Shown: positions 17,696-29,539, counted from the first letter of the stretch. The stretch is DNA of 64,000 nucleotides from Streptomyces sp. A 4/2 (GCF_940670765.1 NZ_CALNVW010000009.1:62001-126000); one strand, 5' to 3'. Program-made: numbers and translations. Notes: generated by a model from the letters alone, not told the origin.

Positions 17696-18226
17696 CTACT
17701 GCGGCGCCTGCTCCTGCCCTTGCCCGCCCTGCACCTTCCGCGCCTCCTGGACCATTTCCTTCAGGTGCTCCTCCTGCTCGGTGGAGAGCGAGGTCTGCAC
17801 CAGCTGACCGCCGAACTGCGCGAGCTGCGGGATGACCTTGTCGGCGGCCTCCGACTTCGCGAGGACGAAGAGCGCCGCCGTGCCGGGGCGCAGGTTCGCG
17901 CTGACATCCCTCATGAAGTTGTCGTTCACCCCCGTGTCGGTGGCGGCGCCGCCCGCGGCGCCCGCCGCGGCGCCCACGGCCGCGCCGAGGAACGGCACCA
18001 GGAACAGCATCCCGATGACACCTCCCCAGAGCGCGCCGCCCGTCGCGCCGGTCGCCGTGCGGTTGACGGCCTGATGCAGTTTGATCTTGCCGTCGGACTC
18101 GCGGCGCTCGACGACGACCGCGTCCTCCAGGTCGACGAGGCGCTCGCGGCTCAGGCTGAAGAGCTTGTCGCGGACCTGATTGGCAGTGGCGAGATCGTCG
18201 TAGGCGACGACGAACAGATTGCTCAT
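17696..18226 (-). CDS. DUF1269 membrane protein
   Basis: The 176-residue protein begins MSNLFVVAYDDLATANQVRDKL and has a central Gly/Ala-rich hydrophobic hairpin (GGALWGGVIGMLFLVPFLGA, then AGAAGGA), the typical layout of DUF1269 proteins. The C-terminal part SLSTEQEEHLKEMVQEARKVQ is charged and helical. GAGGAG lies 9 nt before the ATG. The family is common in Streptomyces, and its function is not established. Confidence 0.85.
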   Translation of the reverse strand: MSNLFVVAYDDLATANQVRDKLFSLSRERLVDLEDAVVVERRESDGKIKLHQAVNRTATGATGGALWGGVIGMLFLVPFLGAAVGAAAGAAGGAATDTGVNDNFMRDVSANLRPGTAALFVLAKSEAADKVIPQLAQFGGQLVQTSLSTEQEEHLKEMVQEARKVQGGQGQEQAPQ

Positions 18227-18334
18227 GCGGCTGACTCCTCATCGGGGTGCGGGACATCGAAGTGCGGGACACCGGGAAACGGGGCGTCGAGGGACGGAAC
18301 CCAGCCCACTATAGGAAATATGCCGCAAATGGGA

Positions 18335-18370
18335 CAGGCGAGGGGCGCCATCCGCAGCACCCCTCGCCTG
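18335..18370 (-). terminator. Hairpin downstream of geosmin synthase
   Basis: CAGGCGAGGGG (18335-18345) pairs with CCCCTCGCCTG (18360-18370) around a 14-nt loop, about 50 nt past the geosmin synthase stop. There is no U-run, which is common for Streptomyces terminators. Confidence 0.5.
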
Positions 18371-18422
18371 GATCCCTCCCGGATCACCCCACGGGTCACC
18401 CCCGCGGATCACCCCGCGCCGA

Positions 18423-20854
<2,432 letters not shown>

Positions 20855-20885
20855 GGTGATCAGGTCACTGCGGGCGGACCGGGCG

Positions 20886-23207
20886 TCACGGCGCGGTCGT
20901 GACCACCGCGGCCTGCGGCCGGATCGGCAGTCGGCTGACCGGGCGGCCGGTCGCCGCCCGCACCGCCGCCGCCACCGCCGCCGGAGAGGTGACCACGGGC
21001 ACCGCGCTCGCCGCCTTCGCGCCGAACGGGGCCACCACGTCACGCTCCTCGACCAGCTTCACGATGCGGATGTCCGGGGCGTCAAGGGCCGTGGGCAGCG
21101 CGTATCCGGTCAGGTCGGGGTGGCGGATCACACCTCGGGTGGTGCGCAGGTTCTCGGTGAGCGCCGCGCCGACGCCCTGGGTGACGCCCGCCTCGATACG
21201 GGAGGCCAGCAGCCGGGGGTTGAGGACCCGGCCGACGTCCTGGGCGACCGCCATCTCCACCACCCGCACCGAGCCGACCTCGATGTCCACGTCCACGACC
21301 GCGCGGATCGCGCAGAAGGCGAGGCCCACGAACGCGTCGCCCTGGCCCGACTCGTCCAGCGGCTCGGTCGGATGGGGGCGGCACTGGGCCGTCGCCCAGA
21401 GCTCCTTGCCGTCCATCGCCTCGGTGACGGTGGTGGAGAGCACCCCGTCGTACGAGGTGATCTTGCCGTCGGCGATCTGCAGCAGCTCCGTGGACATGCC
21501 GAACTTGTGGGCCAGCGGCTGGAGAAGCTGGGTCCGGACCATCTTCGCCGCCCGCTCCACCGCCCCGCCGGAGACCCAGGTGTGCCTGCCGTGCGTGGCC
21601 GGGCCCGCCGGGGGCTGGTCGGTGTCGACGGACGCGACATGGACCTCCTCGATACCGAGGGTGTCCTGGACGATCTGCCGGGCCAGCGTGGAGAATCCCT
21701 GGCCGGTCTCGACGGCGGCGCAGATCACGGTGGCGACGCCGTCGTGGACTTTGACGGTCGCGGTGGAGACCTCGTCGGCGCCCTCGGCGCCGAGCATGTG
21801 GACCATGCCGAGCGCGTAGCCCACACCACGGCGCACCGCGCCGGGTTCCCCTGCTCCCTCGGGGCCGCCGGGCAGCAGCCAGTCCCCCTCGGGGCTGTCC
21901 TTGGGCAGCACGGGAAGCGGGAAGTCTCTTACGGAGTTCAGGAGTTCGGCGACGGGGGCCGGGCAGGTGACGGTCTGCCCGGTGGGGAGCAGATCGCCGG
22001 TGGCCAGGACGTTGCGCAGCCGCAGTTCGGCCGGGTCGAGGGAGAGCTTGGCCGCCAGCTTGTCCATCTGGCCCTCGTACGCGGCGCAGACCTGGAGGGC
22101 GCCCTCGCCCCGGACGTGCCCGGACGGCGGGTTGTTCGTACGGACCGCCCAGCCCTCGATGAAGGCGTGCGGGACGACGTACGGACCGCAGGCGAACGCG
22201 ACGGCAGCGGCCAGCGATTCGGACGAGGCGTCGGCGTACGCGCCCGCGTCGAGCAGGATCTGCGCCTCGACCTTCACCAGGCGGCCCTCGGCGTCCGCGT
22301 GGTGGCGGTAGCGCAGCAGGGTCGGGTGGCGGTGCGCGTGGCCGAGGAAGGACTCCTCGCGGGTGGCCGCCAGCTTGACCGGGCAGCCGGTCTTCAACGC
22401 CAGCAGGCCGAGCGGGAGTTGGAAGCTGGTGTCCTCCCGGTCGCCGGTCGCGCCGGGCACCCCGGTCACCACGACCTTGACGCGGTCGGGCTCCAGACCG
22501 AAGCAGGCGGCGGCCAGATCGCGGTCGGCGTGCGGGTCGGTGGACGCGGTGTAGATCTCCACGCCGCCGTCCGGCCTGGGCACGGCGAGCCCGGCCTCGG
22601 CGCCGATCGGCGCCGGGTCCTGGCGGCCGATCCGGTAGAGCCCTTCGACGATCACCTCACCGGTGATGTCCGGGTCGCCGAAGCGCAGCGGGATGTGCCG
22701 GATCAGATTGCCGTCGGGGTGCAACGGCTCGGCGGTGAACGCCTTCTCCGGGTCGGTGACCGGCTCCAGTACCTCGTACTCGACCGCGATGGCGGCGGCG
22801 GCGAGCCGGGCGGTGTCCGGGTGGTCGGCGGCGACCGCGGCGATGGCCTCGCCGTGGTGGCGGACGAGCTCGGAGGCGAAGACGGGGCGGTCGGCGATCC
22901 CGCGGCCGTGCGCGCTGTCGCCGGGGATGTCGGCGTGGGTGACCACCGCGCGGACGCCGGGCATCGCGGACGCCTCGGCGGTGTCGATCGAGACGATCCG
23001 GGCGTGCGGGTGCGGGGCGCGCAGGACCGCCGCCCAGAGCAGCCCCTCGGCCCACAGGTCGGACGCGTACGGGAAGGTGCCCTCGGTCTTCGCGCGGGTG
23101 TCGGCCGGTGGGAGGGAAACCCCGAGACCGTGTGCGGGCGGCTCCTGTTCGGGGCCGTCCGCCTCCGGGGTCGTCGCGGTGGCCTCGGTGGCCGCGTCGC
23201 TGCTCAC
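20886..23207 (-). CDS. Xanthine dehydrogenase-family molybdopterin subunit, atypical active site
   Basis: The 773-residue large subunit follows the 2Fe-2S and FAD subunits in a CoxM-CoxS-CoxL style operon, and GTG 23207 overlaps the upstream stop. Domain a/b hammerhead starts near GTFPYASDLWAEGLLWA, and the molybdopterin-binding part includes NNPPSGHVRGEGALQV and MDKLAAKLSLDPAELRLRN. Two usual landmarks are changed. The GGGFGGKE-type segment reads TGVPGATGDRED, and the C-terminal region that normally carries the catalytic Glu (GAKGVGE) reads GAKAASAVPVV at about 729-739, so Ala replaces Glu. The substrate is therefore uncertain; annotating it as a true xanthine dehydrogenase would go beyond the evidence. 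Confidence 0.85.
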   Translation of the reverse strand: MSSDAATEATATTPEADGPEQEPPAHGLGVSLPPADTRAKTEGTFPYASDLWAEGLLWAAVLRAPHPHARIVSIDTAEASAMPGVRAVVTHADIPGDSAHGRGIADRPVFASELVRHHGEAIAAVAADHPDTARLAAAAIAVEYEVLEPVTDPEKAFTAEPLHPDGNLIRHIPLRFGDPDITGEVIVEGLYRIGRQDPAPIGAEAGLAVPRPDGGVEIYTASTDPHADRDLAAACFGLEPDRVKVVVTGVPGATGDREDTSFQLPLGLLALKTGCPVKLAATREESFLGHAHRHPTLLRYRHHADAEGRLVKVEAQILLDAGAYADASSESLAAAVAFACGPYVVPHAFIEGWAVRTNNPPSGHVRGEGALQVCAAYEGQMDKLAAKLSLDPAELRLRNVLATGDLLPTGQTVTCPAPVAELLNSVRDFPLPVLPKDSPEGDWLLPGGPEGAGEPGAVRRGVGYALGMVHMLGAEGADEVSTATVKVHDGVATVICAAVETGQGFSTLARQIVQDTLGIEEVHVASVDTDQPPAGPATHGRHTWVSGGAVERAAKMVRTQLLQPLAHKFGMSTELLQIADGKITSYDGVLSTTVTEAMDGKELWATAQCRPHPTEPLDESGQGDAFVGLAFCAIRAVVDVDIEVGSVRVVEMAVAQDVGRVLNPRLLASRIEAGVTQGVGAALTENLRTTRGVIRHPDLTGYALPTALDAPDIRIVKLVEERDVVAPFGAKAASAVPVVTSPAAVAAAVRAATGRPVSRLPIRPQAAVVTTAP

Positions 23208-25198
23208 GCCATGCCTCCGTCGTGCTGCTGCTGCGGGTGCGAGGGCTGTGCGCCGCCCGCCCCGGGGGGTGCCTGGTGCGGGATGCGGGCCTCTTCGGTC
23301 GCGGTGGCCGCGGCTGCGCGCCCGGCGACCACCTCACCGACCGCGTCCAGAACGCCCCGGTAACCGGAGCACCGGCAGAGGTTGCCGCAGAGTGCCTGTC
23401 TGGTTTCGAGCTCGGTGGGGGCGTGGTTGCCCTCCAGGAGGTCGTGGACCGTCATGGCCATGCCGGGGATGCAGAAGCCGCACTGGACGGCCCCGCAGTC
23501 GGCGAGGGCGCGCTGGACGTCGGAGGGCTCACCGTTGACGGCGAGGCCCTCGACCGTACGGACCTCGGAGCCCGCCGCGGTGGCCGCGGGGACCAGGCAG
23601 GAGGCGACGAGACGGCCGTCGACCTGGACGTTGCACGCACCGCACTCGCCCTGCGAGCAGCCGTCCTTGGCGCCGGCCAGACCGAGCCGCTCGCGCAGCA
23701 CGTAGAGCAGCGACTCGCCGATCCAGGCGTCGGTGACGGGCCGGTCGGAGCCGTTCACGCGCAGCACGTACGACGCGGGGGTGTGCTCGCTCCGGGCGGG
23801 CCCGGGGTCGGACACGGGCGCGGATGCGGCTACGGGGTCGGGCTCGGTCGCGGGCCCGGTGCCGGGGTCGGGCTGGGTCTCGGGCTCGGCGACGAGTTCC
23901 GCGCCGGTCTCGGGTACGGGTGCGGGTTCCTGGCCGGGTTCCTGACGGGGGTCCTGCCCCGGTTCCGTGCGGGGGTCCTGGCGGAGCCCCTGCCGCGGAT
24001 CCAGCCCGGCACCGGGGCCGGCATCGGGTCCGGACTGCGCGCCGGGTCCGGTACCGCCGTCGAGATCGGCAACGGCTGCGGGCTCGGGCTCGTGGACTGC
24101 CAGCGGCACGGACACGGGTACGGATTCGACGGCGGGCACGGGCGTGCCCTCGGCCGGAGTGCTGTCATGCACCTGGGAGTTGACATCGGCCGGGGCATTG
24201 ACATGGTCCAGAGCGCTGTCATGAGCCTGGGTGCTGCCGTAGGCCTGGGCACTGCCGTGGGTCTGGTTACTGCCGTGGGTCTGGTTACTGCCATGGGTCT
24301 GGTTACTGCCATGGGCAGGAACGCCGTCATACACCGGCGCATCGTCGTGGCCCTGGGCACCGTCGTGGCCCTGAACGCTGTCGTGCACCGGGGCACTGTC
24401 GTGGACCGGAACGCTCTCCGGTGTCCGGGGGTCGTGGACCGGAACGCTCTCCGGGGCCCGGGGGTCGTGGACCGGAACGCCGTCGTAAGCCGGAGCGCCG
24501 CCGTCGGCCGCCCCCGCCGCTTCCGTCCCGGCCGGTTCCGGCTGCTGCGCAGGTACCGCCCAGGGAGCAGGTGCCCCGCCCGGCAGTGTCGCCGGCCCCA
24601 GCAGCGACGACGTGGTGAACTCGCCGGATTCCTCCGGGACTTCGCCCTCCGCGACCGGGATGGTCCACTGCCCGGTCAGGTCCCCCGCGCTGTGCTGGTG
24701 CGGCTGCTGGTGCGGCTGCTCGTGCGGCTGCTGGTGCAGTTGCTCGTGGGGCTGGTGCAGTTGCTCGTGGGTCTGCTGCGGCTGCTGCGGGTGCTGGTGC
24801 TGCTGGGGGAACTGGTACGGCTCGTGCGGCTGCTGGTACGGCTGCCCGGGAGCCGGCTCGCCCTGCGTCTCGGTGAACGCCCACTGGCCGGTGGCCCTGG
24901 GGTCGTACGGGTACGCCTGCTCCGCCATCTGCTCGGGCGCCACGTCCTGGGCGGAACCGGGCTCCGGCCAGTGCGCCGCCTGCGGCACCGACCAGTGACC
25001 GGTGGCGGCCGGGTCCGTACCGGCCGCGGGCGTGAGCGGCAGGATCATCGGTGGCACGTACCCGTGACCGGGCGCGGCCAGCGGCGCGCCGTCCAGGTCC
25101 ATGTCCTCGGGAAGCTGTACGAACGCGGTGGCTTCGGCGTCGTAGTCCCCGCCGTGCGGGACCGGCTGCCAGCCGCCGTGGTCGTTGTTGGTGGTCAC
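23204..25198 (-). CDS. 2Fe-2S subunit of hydroxylase with 470-residue disordered extension
   Basis: Only the C-terminal 170 residues form the family domain: a plant-type 2Fe-2S (CSQGECGACNVQ with a fourth Cys in LVASC) and a second 2Fe-2S helical domain (CGFC and CGNLCRC). These pass electrons from molybdenum to FAD. The first 470 residues are low-complexity: three TG-W units (TGHWSVP, TGQWAFT, TGQWTIP), a Gln/His/Pro tract, VHDPR-ESVP repeats, four THGSNQ-type repeats and Pro/Glu/Asp tracts. No signal peptide or membrane helix is visible. GTG 25198 overlaps the FAD-subunit stop, so the start is well supported by coupling even though it precedes the extension. Confidence 0.85.
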   Translation of the reverse strand: MTTNNDHGGWQPVPHGGDYDAEATAFVQLPEDMDLDGAPLAAPGHGYVPPMILPLTPAAGTDPAATGHWSVPQAAHWPEPGSAQDVAPEQMAEQAYPYDPRATGQWAFTETQGEPAPGQPYQQPHEPYQFPQQHQHPQQPQQTHEQLHQPHEQLHQQPHEQPHQQPHQHSAGDLTGQWTIPVAEGEVPEESGEFTTSSLLGPATLPGGAPAPWAVPAQQPEPAGTEAAGAADGGAPAYDGVPVHDPRAPESVPVHDPRTPESVPVHDSAPVHDSVQGHDGAQGHDDAPVYDGVPAHGSNQTHGSNQTHGSNQTHGSAQAYGSTQAHDSALDHVNAPADVNSQVHDSTPAEGTPVPAVESVPVSVPLAVHEPEPAAVADLDGGTGPGAQSGPDAGPGAGLDPRQGLRQDPRTEPGQDPRQEPGQEPAPVPETGAELVAEPETQPDPGTGPATEPDPVAASAPVSDPGPARSEHTPASYVLRVNGSDRPVTDAWIGESLLYVLRERLGLAGAKDGCSQGECGACNVQVDGRLVASCLVPAATAAGSEVRTVEGLAVNGEPSDVQRALADCGAVQCGFCIPGMAMTVHDLLEGNHAPTELETRQALCGNLCRCSGYRGVLDAVGEVVAGRAAAATATEEARIPHQAPPGAGGAQPSHPQQQHDGGMA
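24251..24314 (-). repeat. 18-bp tandem repeats in the 2Fe-2S subunit gene
   Basis: ACTGCCGTGGGTCTGGTT (plus strand) occurs three times plus a partial fourth copy, encoding repeated THGSNQ on the minus strand. Flanking copies are diverged, which suggests ongoing expansion. Confidence 0.85.
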
Positions 25199-26115
25199 GA
25201 CAGTGCCCTCCCCAGTGCTCGCCGGGCCAGTGCGGCGACGGTCCGCCGCAAGTGCAGTACGGCCGGGGGCAACGGCTGCGCCTCGCCCCCGGCGGCGTGC
25301 GCGGTGTCACCCGCTCCGGGGGACGGCACCACGTCGGGGATGCAGGCGGCTGCGACGTACTCGCCGAAGGCGGTGAGCGCCTCCTGGGCGAGCCCGCGTT
25401 CGCCGTCCCAGTCGATCAACGAGGCGATCCAGCGCTCGGCTTCGAGCGGGCGCAGCGGCATCGGCGCGATGGCGCCGACCGCGCAGCGCACCCCGCGCCG
25501 GGCCGGGTCGAGGACCACGGCGACCGAGGCGGTCGCCCGGCCGGGGCCGGTACGGCCGGTGGCTTTGAGGAAGACCTGGGGGGCGTGCAGCAGCGGTACC
25601 CGTACGAAGCCCACGAGTTCGGCGGGCTGCAGCATGTCCCGGCCGGCGAGCAGGTGCGAGACCGGGGTCTCCCGGCGGGCGCCGTCCGGACCGGCCACGA
25701 CCAGGGTCGCCTCCAGCGCGGCCAGTACCGGCAGCGCGTCGCCGGTCGGTGCGGCGGTGACGATGTTGCCGCCGAGCGTGCCCGCGTTACGGATCTGGGG
25801 CGGGCCCGCCGCGCGGGCGGCAGCAGCCAGCGCGGGGATCAGCGCCGCGAAGTCCGGCCGCCCCATCCGGGCGTGGGTGAGACCCGCGCCGAGCAGCGCG
25901 TGCCCGTCCTGGTAGTGCCAGCCCCGGATCTCGCTGATCCTGCCGAGCCCGACAAGTCCCGCGGGACGCAGCAGCCCCGAATTCACCGCCGCCATCAGAT
26001 CCGTACCGCCCGCGACGGGCACGGCGGCGGGCATGGCGGTCAGCGCCGCCACGGCCTCGTCGAGCGATGTCGGCAGCGTCACGGACTGCGCCGCCTGCGG
26101 TGCGTGCGTGGTCAA
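25195..26115 (-). CDS. FAD-binding subunit of molybdopterin hydroxylase (CoxM-like)
   Basis: The protein is about 306 residues if it starts at TTG 26115 (LTTHAPQAAQSVTLP), which has AAGGGG about 8 nt upstream and gives the usual family length; frames further upstream run through short repeats. The FAD site is visible as VAGGTDLMAAVNSG and NAGTLGGNIVTAAPTGDALP. It is the first gene of the three-gene operon FAD subunit, 2Fe-2S subunit, molybdenum subunit. The final electron acceptor cannot be told from sequence. Confidence 0.88.
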   Translation of the reverse strand: MTTHAPQAAQSVTLPTSLDEAVAALTAMPAAVPVAGGTDLMAAVNSGLLRPAGLVGLGRISEIRGWHYQDGHALLGAGLTHARMGRPDFAALIPALAAAARAAGPPQIRNAGTLGGNIVTAAPTGDALPVLAALEATLVVAGPDGARRETPVSHLLAGRDMLQPAELVGFVRVPLLHAPQVFLKATGRTGPGRATASVAVVLDPARRGVRCAVGAIAPMPLRPLEAERWIASLIDWDGERGLAQEALTAFGEYVAAACIPDVVPSPGAGDTAHAAGGEAQPLPPAVLHLRRTVAALARRALGRALS

Positions 26116-26402
26116 CCCAGCTGCCCCTTCCCGGTGTCCCGGTGTCCCGGCTGTCCCGGCTGTTGCGCCGTACGGTACGTGCTCGGAGCCCGGACGTGGC
26201 AACTCTGGCACATCTTCCGAGCCGCACGACGGGAGGGTCCGCGAAGGGTGGTTCCATCCTCCCCCAGGCTGATCGTCCTGATTCGTGCACCATTGCCGCG
26301 AAGTGCTGATTACTGCTCTTCTGCGTTCCTTGTACGACTTGTTCGGCACGGCCAGTCATGCTCCCAGCCGACCGGGTTCCGGCACATGCCTTCCCGCCAC
26401 GC

Positions 26403-28055
26403 TCACACGTTTGGGGGCGTCCCCTCGATCGGGCGTCCGAGGTCGGCGGCCGTCAGCCCCTCGGGGGCGGGGCGCCGCTGCGCGGGCAACGGGCCGCCCG
26501 GCGGCCGGTAGTGCACACCGAGCGCGTCGAGCCGCGCGTAGTGCACGGCCATCCGCCGGTCGAAGTCCGGGTAGTCGCGCTCGGCCGGGGCGGGCAGCGC
26601 CGACCAGGCGACCTCGGCGAAGGCGACCAGCCTCGGGAAGGCCTGGTAGTCGACCCGGTTCTGGTCCTCCATCACCTCGGTCCAGACATTGGCCTGGGTG
26701 CCGATGACATGCGCGGCGGCCTCGGGGGCGAGCTGCGGCGGAACGGGCTCGAAGCGGTAGACGTCCTCCAGCGTGCGGACGTACCCGATGGGCATCGGCT
26801 CGTCCTCGCCGCCGTGCTGACGGTGGTCCAGATACACCTGCTGCTCCGGGCACATGACGACGTCGTGCCCGGACTCCGCGGCGGCGATCCCGCCCGCGTA
26901 ACCCCGCCAGGAGGAGACGGCGGCGCCCGGCGCGAGGCCGCCTTCCAGGATCTCGTCCCAGCCGATGAGCCGCCGGCCGCGCTCGGCGAGCCAGCGGTCG
27001 AAGTGCCGGATGAACCAGGACTGGAGCTCGTCCTCGTCGGCCAGACCCAGCTCGGCCATCCGGGCCTGGGCGGCCGGGGACTTCTGCCACTGGTCCTTGG
27101 GGCACTCGTCGCCGCCCAGGTGGATGAAGGTCGAGGGGAAGAGCGCGAGGACTTCGTCGAGGACACCCTCGTAGAAGCGCAGCACCTTCTCCGTCGGGGC
27201 GAGCACGTGGGGGCTGACGCCCCAGGTGTCCCACACCGTGAGGGCGGCCGTGTCGACGACGTCGGTGTTGCCCAGCTCCGGGTACGCGGAGATCGCGGCC
27301 TGCGAGTGCCCGGGGATGTCGATCTCCGGGACGACGGTGATGTGCCGCTCGGCGGCGTACGCGACGATCTCGCGGATGTCGTCCTGGGTGTAGAAACCGC
27401 CGTGCGGCTTCTCGTCCCAGAGCGGGGACGCCCGGTGGCCCCACTTCGTACGGGAGCGCCAGGCGCCGACCTCGGTGAGCCGGGGGTGGCGCTTGATCTC
27501 GATGCGCCAGCCCTGGTCGTCGGTGAGGTGGAAGTGGAAGACGTTGAGCTTGTGGGCGGCGAGGAGGTCGAGGTAGCGCAGGACACCGGCCTTGGGCATG
27601 AAGTGCCGGCCCACGTCGAGCATCATGCCGCGCCAGGCGAACCGCGGGCCGTCCTCGATCGCGCAGCCGGGGACGGTCCACTGCCGGTCCTGCCGCAGCG
27701 GGGCGCGCCGGAACGCCTCGGGGCCGAGCAGCTGACGGAGGGTCTGCGCACCCCAGAACACCCCGGCCGCGCTGCCGCCGTGCAGGCCGATTCCCGCGCT
27801 GTCGACGTCCAGCCGGTAGCCCTCGGGCCCGAGGGTGTCCGCGACGCCGGCGTCGATCCGCAGCCGGACGGTCCGGTCGCTCCCGTCCGCCCCGGGGCCG
27901 AGGGGCAGTCCGGTGGCCGCACCGATCACCTGCCGCAGCCAGCGGGCCGCGCCTTCGGTTCCGGGGCCCGCGTCGATGACGGTCCGCTCGTCCACGGCGA
28001 AGCCGTCACCGGCCCGCAAGTCCTTGGCGCCCACGGGCGCGGGAATCAGATCCAT
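26403..28055 (-). CDS. Beta-N-acetylhexosaminidase, GH20
   Basis: The 550-residue enzyme has an N-terminal GH20b domain and a TIM-barrel with the catalytic Asp-Glu pair in FIHLGGDECPKDQW. MLDVGRHFMPK and LDLLAAHKLNVFHFHLTDDQGW are further landmarks. ATG 28055 (MDLIPAPVGAKDL) has GGGCAGG 9 nt upstream; ATG 28064 is an alternative. No signal peptide is visible, so it would act in the cytoplasm on imported chitobiose or similar GlcNAc oligomers. A DasR-like operator lies 29 bp upstream, fitting control by GlcNAc. Confidence 0.93.
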   Translation of the reverse strand: MDLIPAPVGAKDLRAGDGFAVDERTVIDAGPGTEGAARWLRQVIGAATGLPLGPGADGSDRTVRLRIDAGVADTLGPEGYRLDVDSAGIGLHGGSAAGVFWGAQTLRQLLGPEAFRRAPLRQDRQWTVPGCAIEDGPRFAWRGMMLDVGRHFMPKAGVLRYLDLLAAHKLNVFHFHLTDDQGWRIEIKRHPRLTEVGAWRSRTKWGHRASPLWDEKPHGGFYTQDDIREIVAYAAERHITVVPEIDIPGHSQAAISAYPELGNTDVVDTAALTVWDTWGVSPHVLAPTEKVLRFYEGVLDEVLALFPSTFIHLGGDECPKDQWQKSPAAQARMAELGLADEDELQSWFIRHFDRWLAERGRRLIGWDEILEGGLAPGAAVSSWRGYAGGIAAAESGHDVVMCPEQQVYLDHRQHGGEDEPMPIGYVRTLEDVYRFEPVPPQLAPEAAAHVIGTQANVWTEVMEDQNRVDYQAFPRLVAFAEVAWSALPAPAERDYPDFDRRMAVHYARLDALGVHYRPPGGPLPAQRRPAPEGLTAADLGRPIEGTPPNV

Positions 28056-28083
28056 GGATGCCATCCTGCCCGACCCACCGCGA

Positions 28084-28099
28084 TTGGCATAGACCACTT
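28084..28099. promoter_or_regulatory. DasR operator (dre) upstream of hexosaminidase
   Basis: TTGGCATAGACCACTT matches TGG(TC)TAGACCACT with two changes in the left half. The reverse strand reads AAGTGGTCTATGCCAA, close to the dre consensus ACTGGTCTAGACCACT. It lies just upstream of a GH20 gene, exactly where DasR would act. Confidence 0.65.
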
Positions 28100-28251
28100 C
28101 GGGCGGGCGGGCACGACTCGGCCGCGGCACCTCAGGGGGGAGGCGCCGCGGCCGTACGCGGGAAACAGTCGTGCGCGGAAAGCGGACGTCGGGGAAGACC
28201 GTCAGGGAGGACCGTCAGGGAGATGCGGCCGTCGGCAGAGCGCAGCAGGTG

Positions 28252-28545
28252 CTACTTCTTGCCGCCGTCCTTGCCGCCCTTGTCCTTGTCGCCACCGGCG
28301 CCCATGGACTCGTAGATCTCCTTGCACATGGGACAGACCGGGTACTTCTTCGGGTCGCGGCCCGGCACCCAGACCTTGCCGCACAGGGCGACGACGGGCG
28401 TGCCTTCCAGCGCGCTCGCCATGATCTTGTCCTTCTGGACATAGTGGGCGAAGCGTTCGTGGTCTCCGTCGCCGTTCGACACCTGTGGTGTCGGCTCTAC
28501 GAGGGTCCCCGTACCTGCCCCGCGCTCGGGCTCAAGAGTGCTCAT
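28252..28545 (-). CDS. DUF3039 family protein
   Basis: The 97-residue protein starts at ATG 28545 (MSTLEPERG). It contains ALCGKVWVPGRDPKKYPVCPMCKEIYE, a CxxC zinc-ribbon-like segment typical of the actinobacterial DUF3039 family, and a Lys/Gly-rich tail (GGDKDKGGKDGGKK). No function is established. It lies 62 bp downstream of yqgE in the same direction. Confidence 0.88.
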   Translation of the reverse strand: MSTLEPERGAGTGTLVEPTPQVSNGDGDHERFAHYVQKDKIMASALEGTPVVALCGKVWVPGRDPKKYPVCPMCKEIYESMGAGGDKDKGGKDGGKK

Positions 28546-28607
28546 GGGGGCCAAGGATACTGAAGACCGGCGGGCATGTGGGGCGGCCGGTCCGGCTGAT
28601 TCCGCCT

Positions 28608-29261
28608 TCAGTTGAGTGAGGGGTCGTCCGGATAGGTGGCGATCATCGCCAGCATGCTCCGCTGGCGTCGCAGCACCGACCGCCACAGGCCGTCCGGGTC
28701 GGGCGACGAGACGTCCCCGGGCTCCGAATCCACCACGTACCAGGCACCCGCTTCCACCTCGGCGGCGAGCTGTCCGGGACCCCAGCCCGCGTAACCGGCG
28801 AAGATCCGCAGGGAGCCCAGCGCCGCGGCGAGCAGTTCCGGCGGCGTCTCCAGGTCCACCAGGCCGATCGCGCCGTACACCCGCCGCCAGCCGATGGGAT
28901 CGTCCCGGTCGGAGCGGCGCCGGAGACCCTCGGAGGCGTCCCCCCACGGCCTGCGCCGCGGGGTCGGCTCGTCGATGCCGGGAACGGCGGGCCCCGAGCC
29001 GCCGGGGATGACGGCGACCCCCAGCGCCGAGTCCAGCGAGACCGGGCCGCCCTGGAAGATCACGCCGGGCTCCCCGGTGAGCTGGTCCCAGCCCGCCAGG
29101 ATGTCGCCGACGTCCACCGGGGTCGGGCGGTTGAGGACAACACCGAGCGACCCCTCCCCGTCGTGATCGAGGACGAGCACCACCGCGCGGTCGAAATTCG
29201 GGTCCGCCAGGGCGGGGGTGGCAACGAGCAGCCGCCCTGTGAGCGAGGACACCTCCGTCAT
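28608..29261 (-). CDS. YqgE/AlgH family protein (UPF0301)
   Basis: The product of 217 residues begins MTEVSSLTGRLLVATPAL and carries the family hallmarks DPNFDRAVVLVLDHDGEGSLGVVLNRP and AGYAGWGPGQLAAEVEAGAW. ATG 29270 is an in-frame alternative start. The family is widespread and of unsettled function. It is divergent from murA, a neighbourhood I recall as conserved in Streptomyces. Confidence 0.93.
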   Translation of the reverse strand: MTEVSSLTGRLLVATPALADPNFDRAVVLVLDHDGEGSLGVVLNRPTPVDVGDILAGWDQLTGEPGVIFQGGPVSLDSALGVAVIPGGSGPAVPGIDEPTPRRRPWGDASEGLRRRSDRDDPIGWRRVYGAIGLVDLETPPELLAAALGSLRIFAGYAGWGPGQLAAEVEAGAWYVVDSEPGDVSSPDPDGLWRSVLRRQRSMLAMIATYPDDPSLN

Positions 29262-29539
29262 GGCAGACATGATCCCGCACATTCGCTCTCCGTGGGGGGC
29301 GGGTGCGCGAGCACGCACCGGCGCAGCTCAGCGCACGAGGGGGGCGCGGTGGCGCGGGGCCGGGGCCCGTACGGCGCCACGCCGCCCCGTGACGGCACGG
29401 GTGCGTAGCGTGTTGTAGCAGAGTCATGACGGGCCGCGCACCCCCTCAGCCTTATGGAACGGGGGTATTCGCCCCTTACCCTTTGAGACGCATCCGCTGT
29501 ATCGACCCCTGTCCACCCCTTCTCCGGAACGCGAGATTC

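Noticed and set aside
26116..26349. 78-residue extension of the FAD subunit
   Set aside because: It contains short CCGGTGTCCCGG-type repeats, and the domain starts at about 26100.
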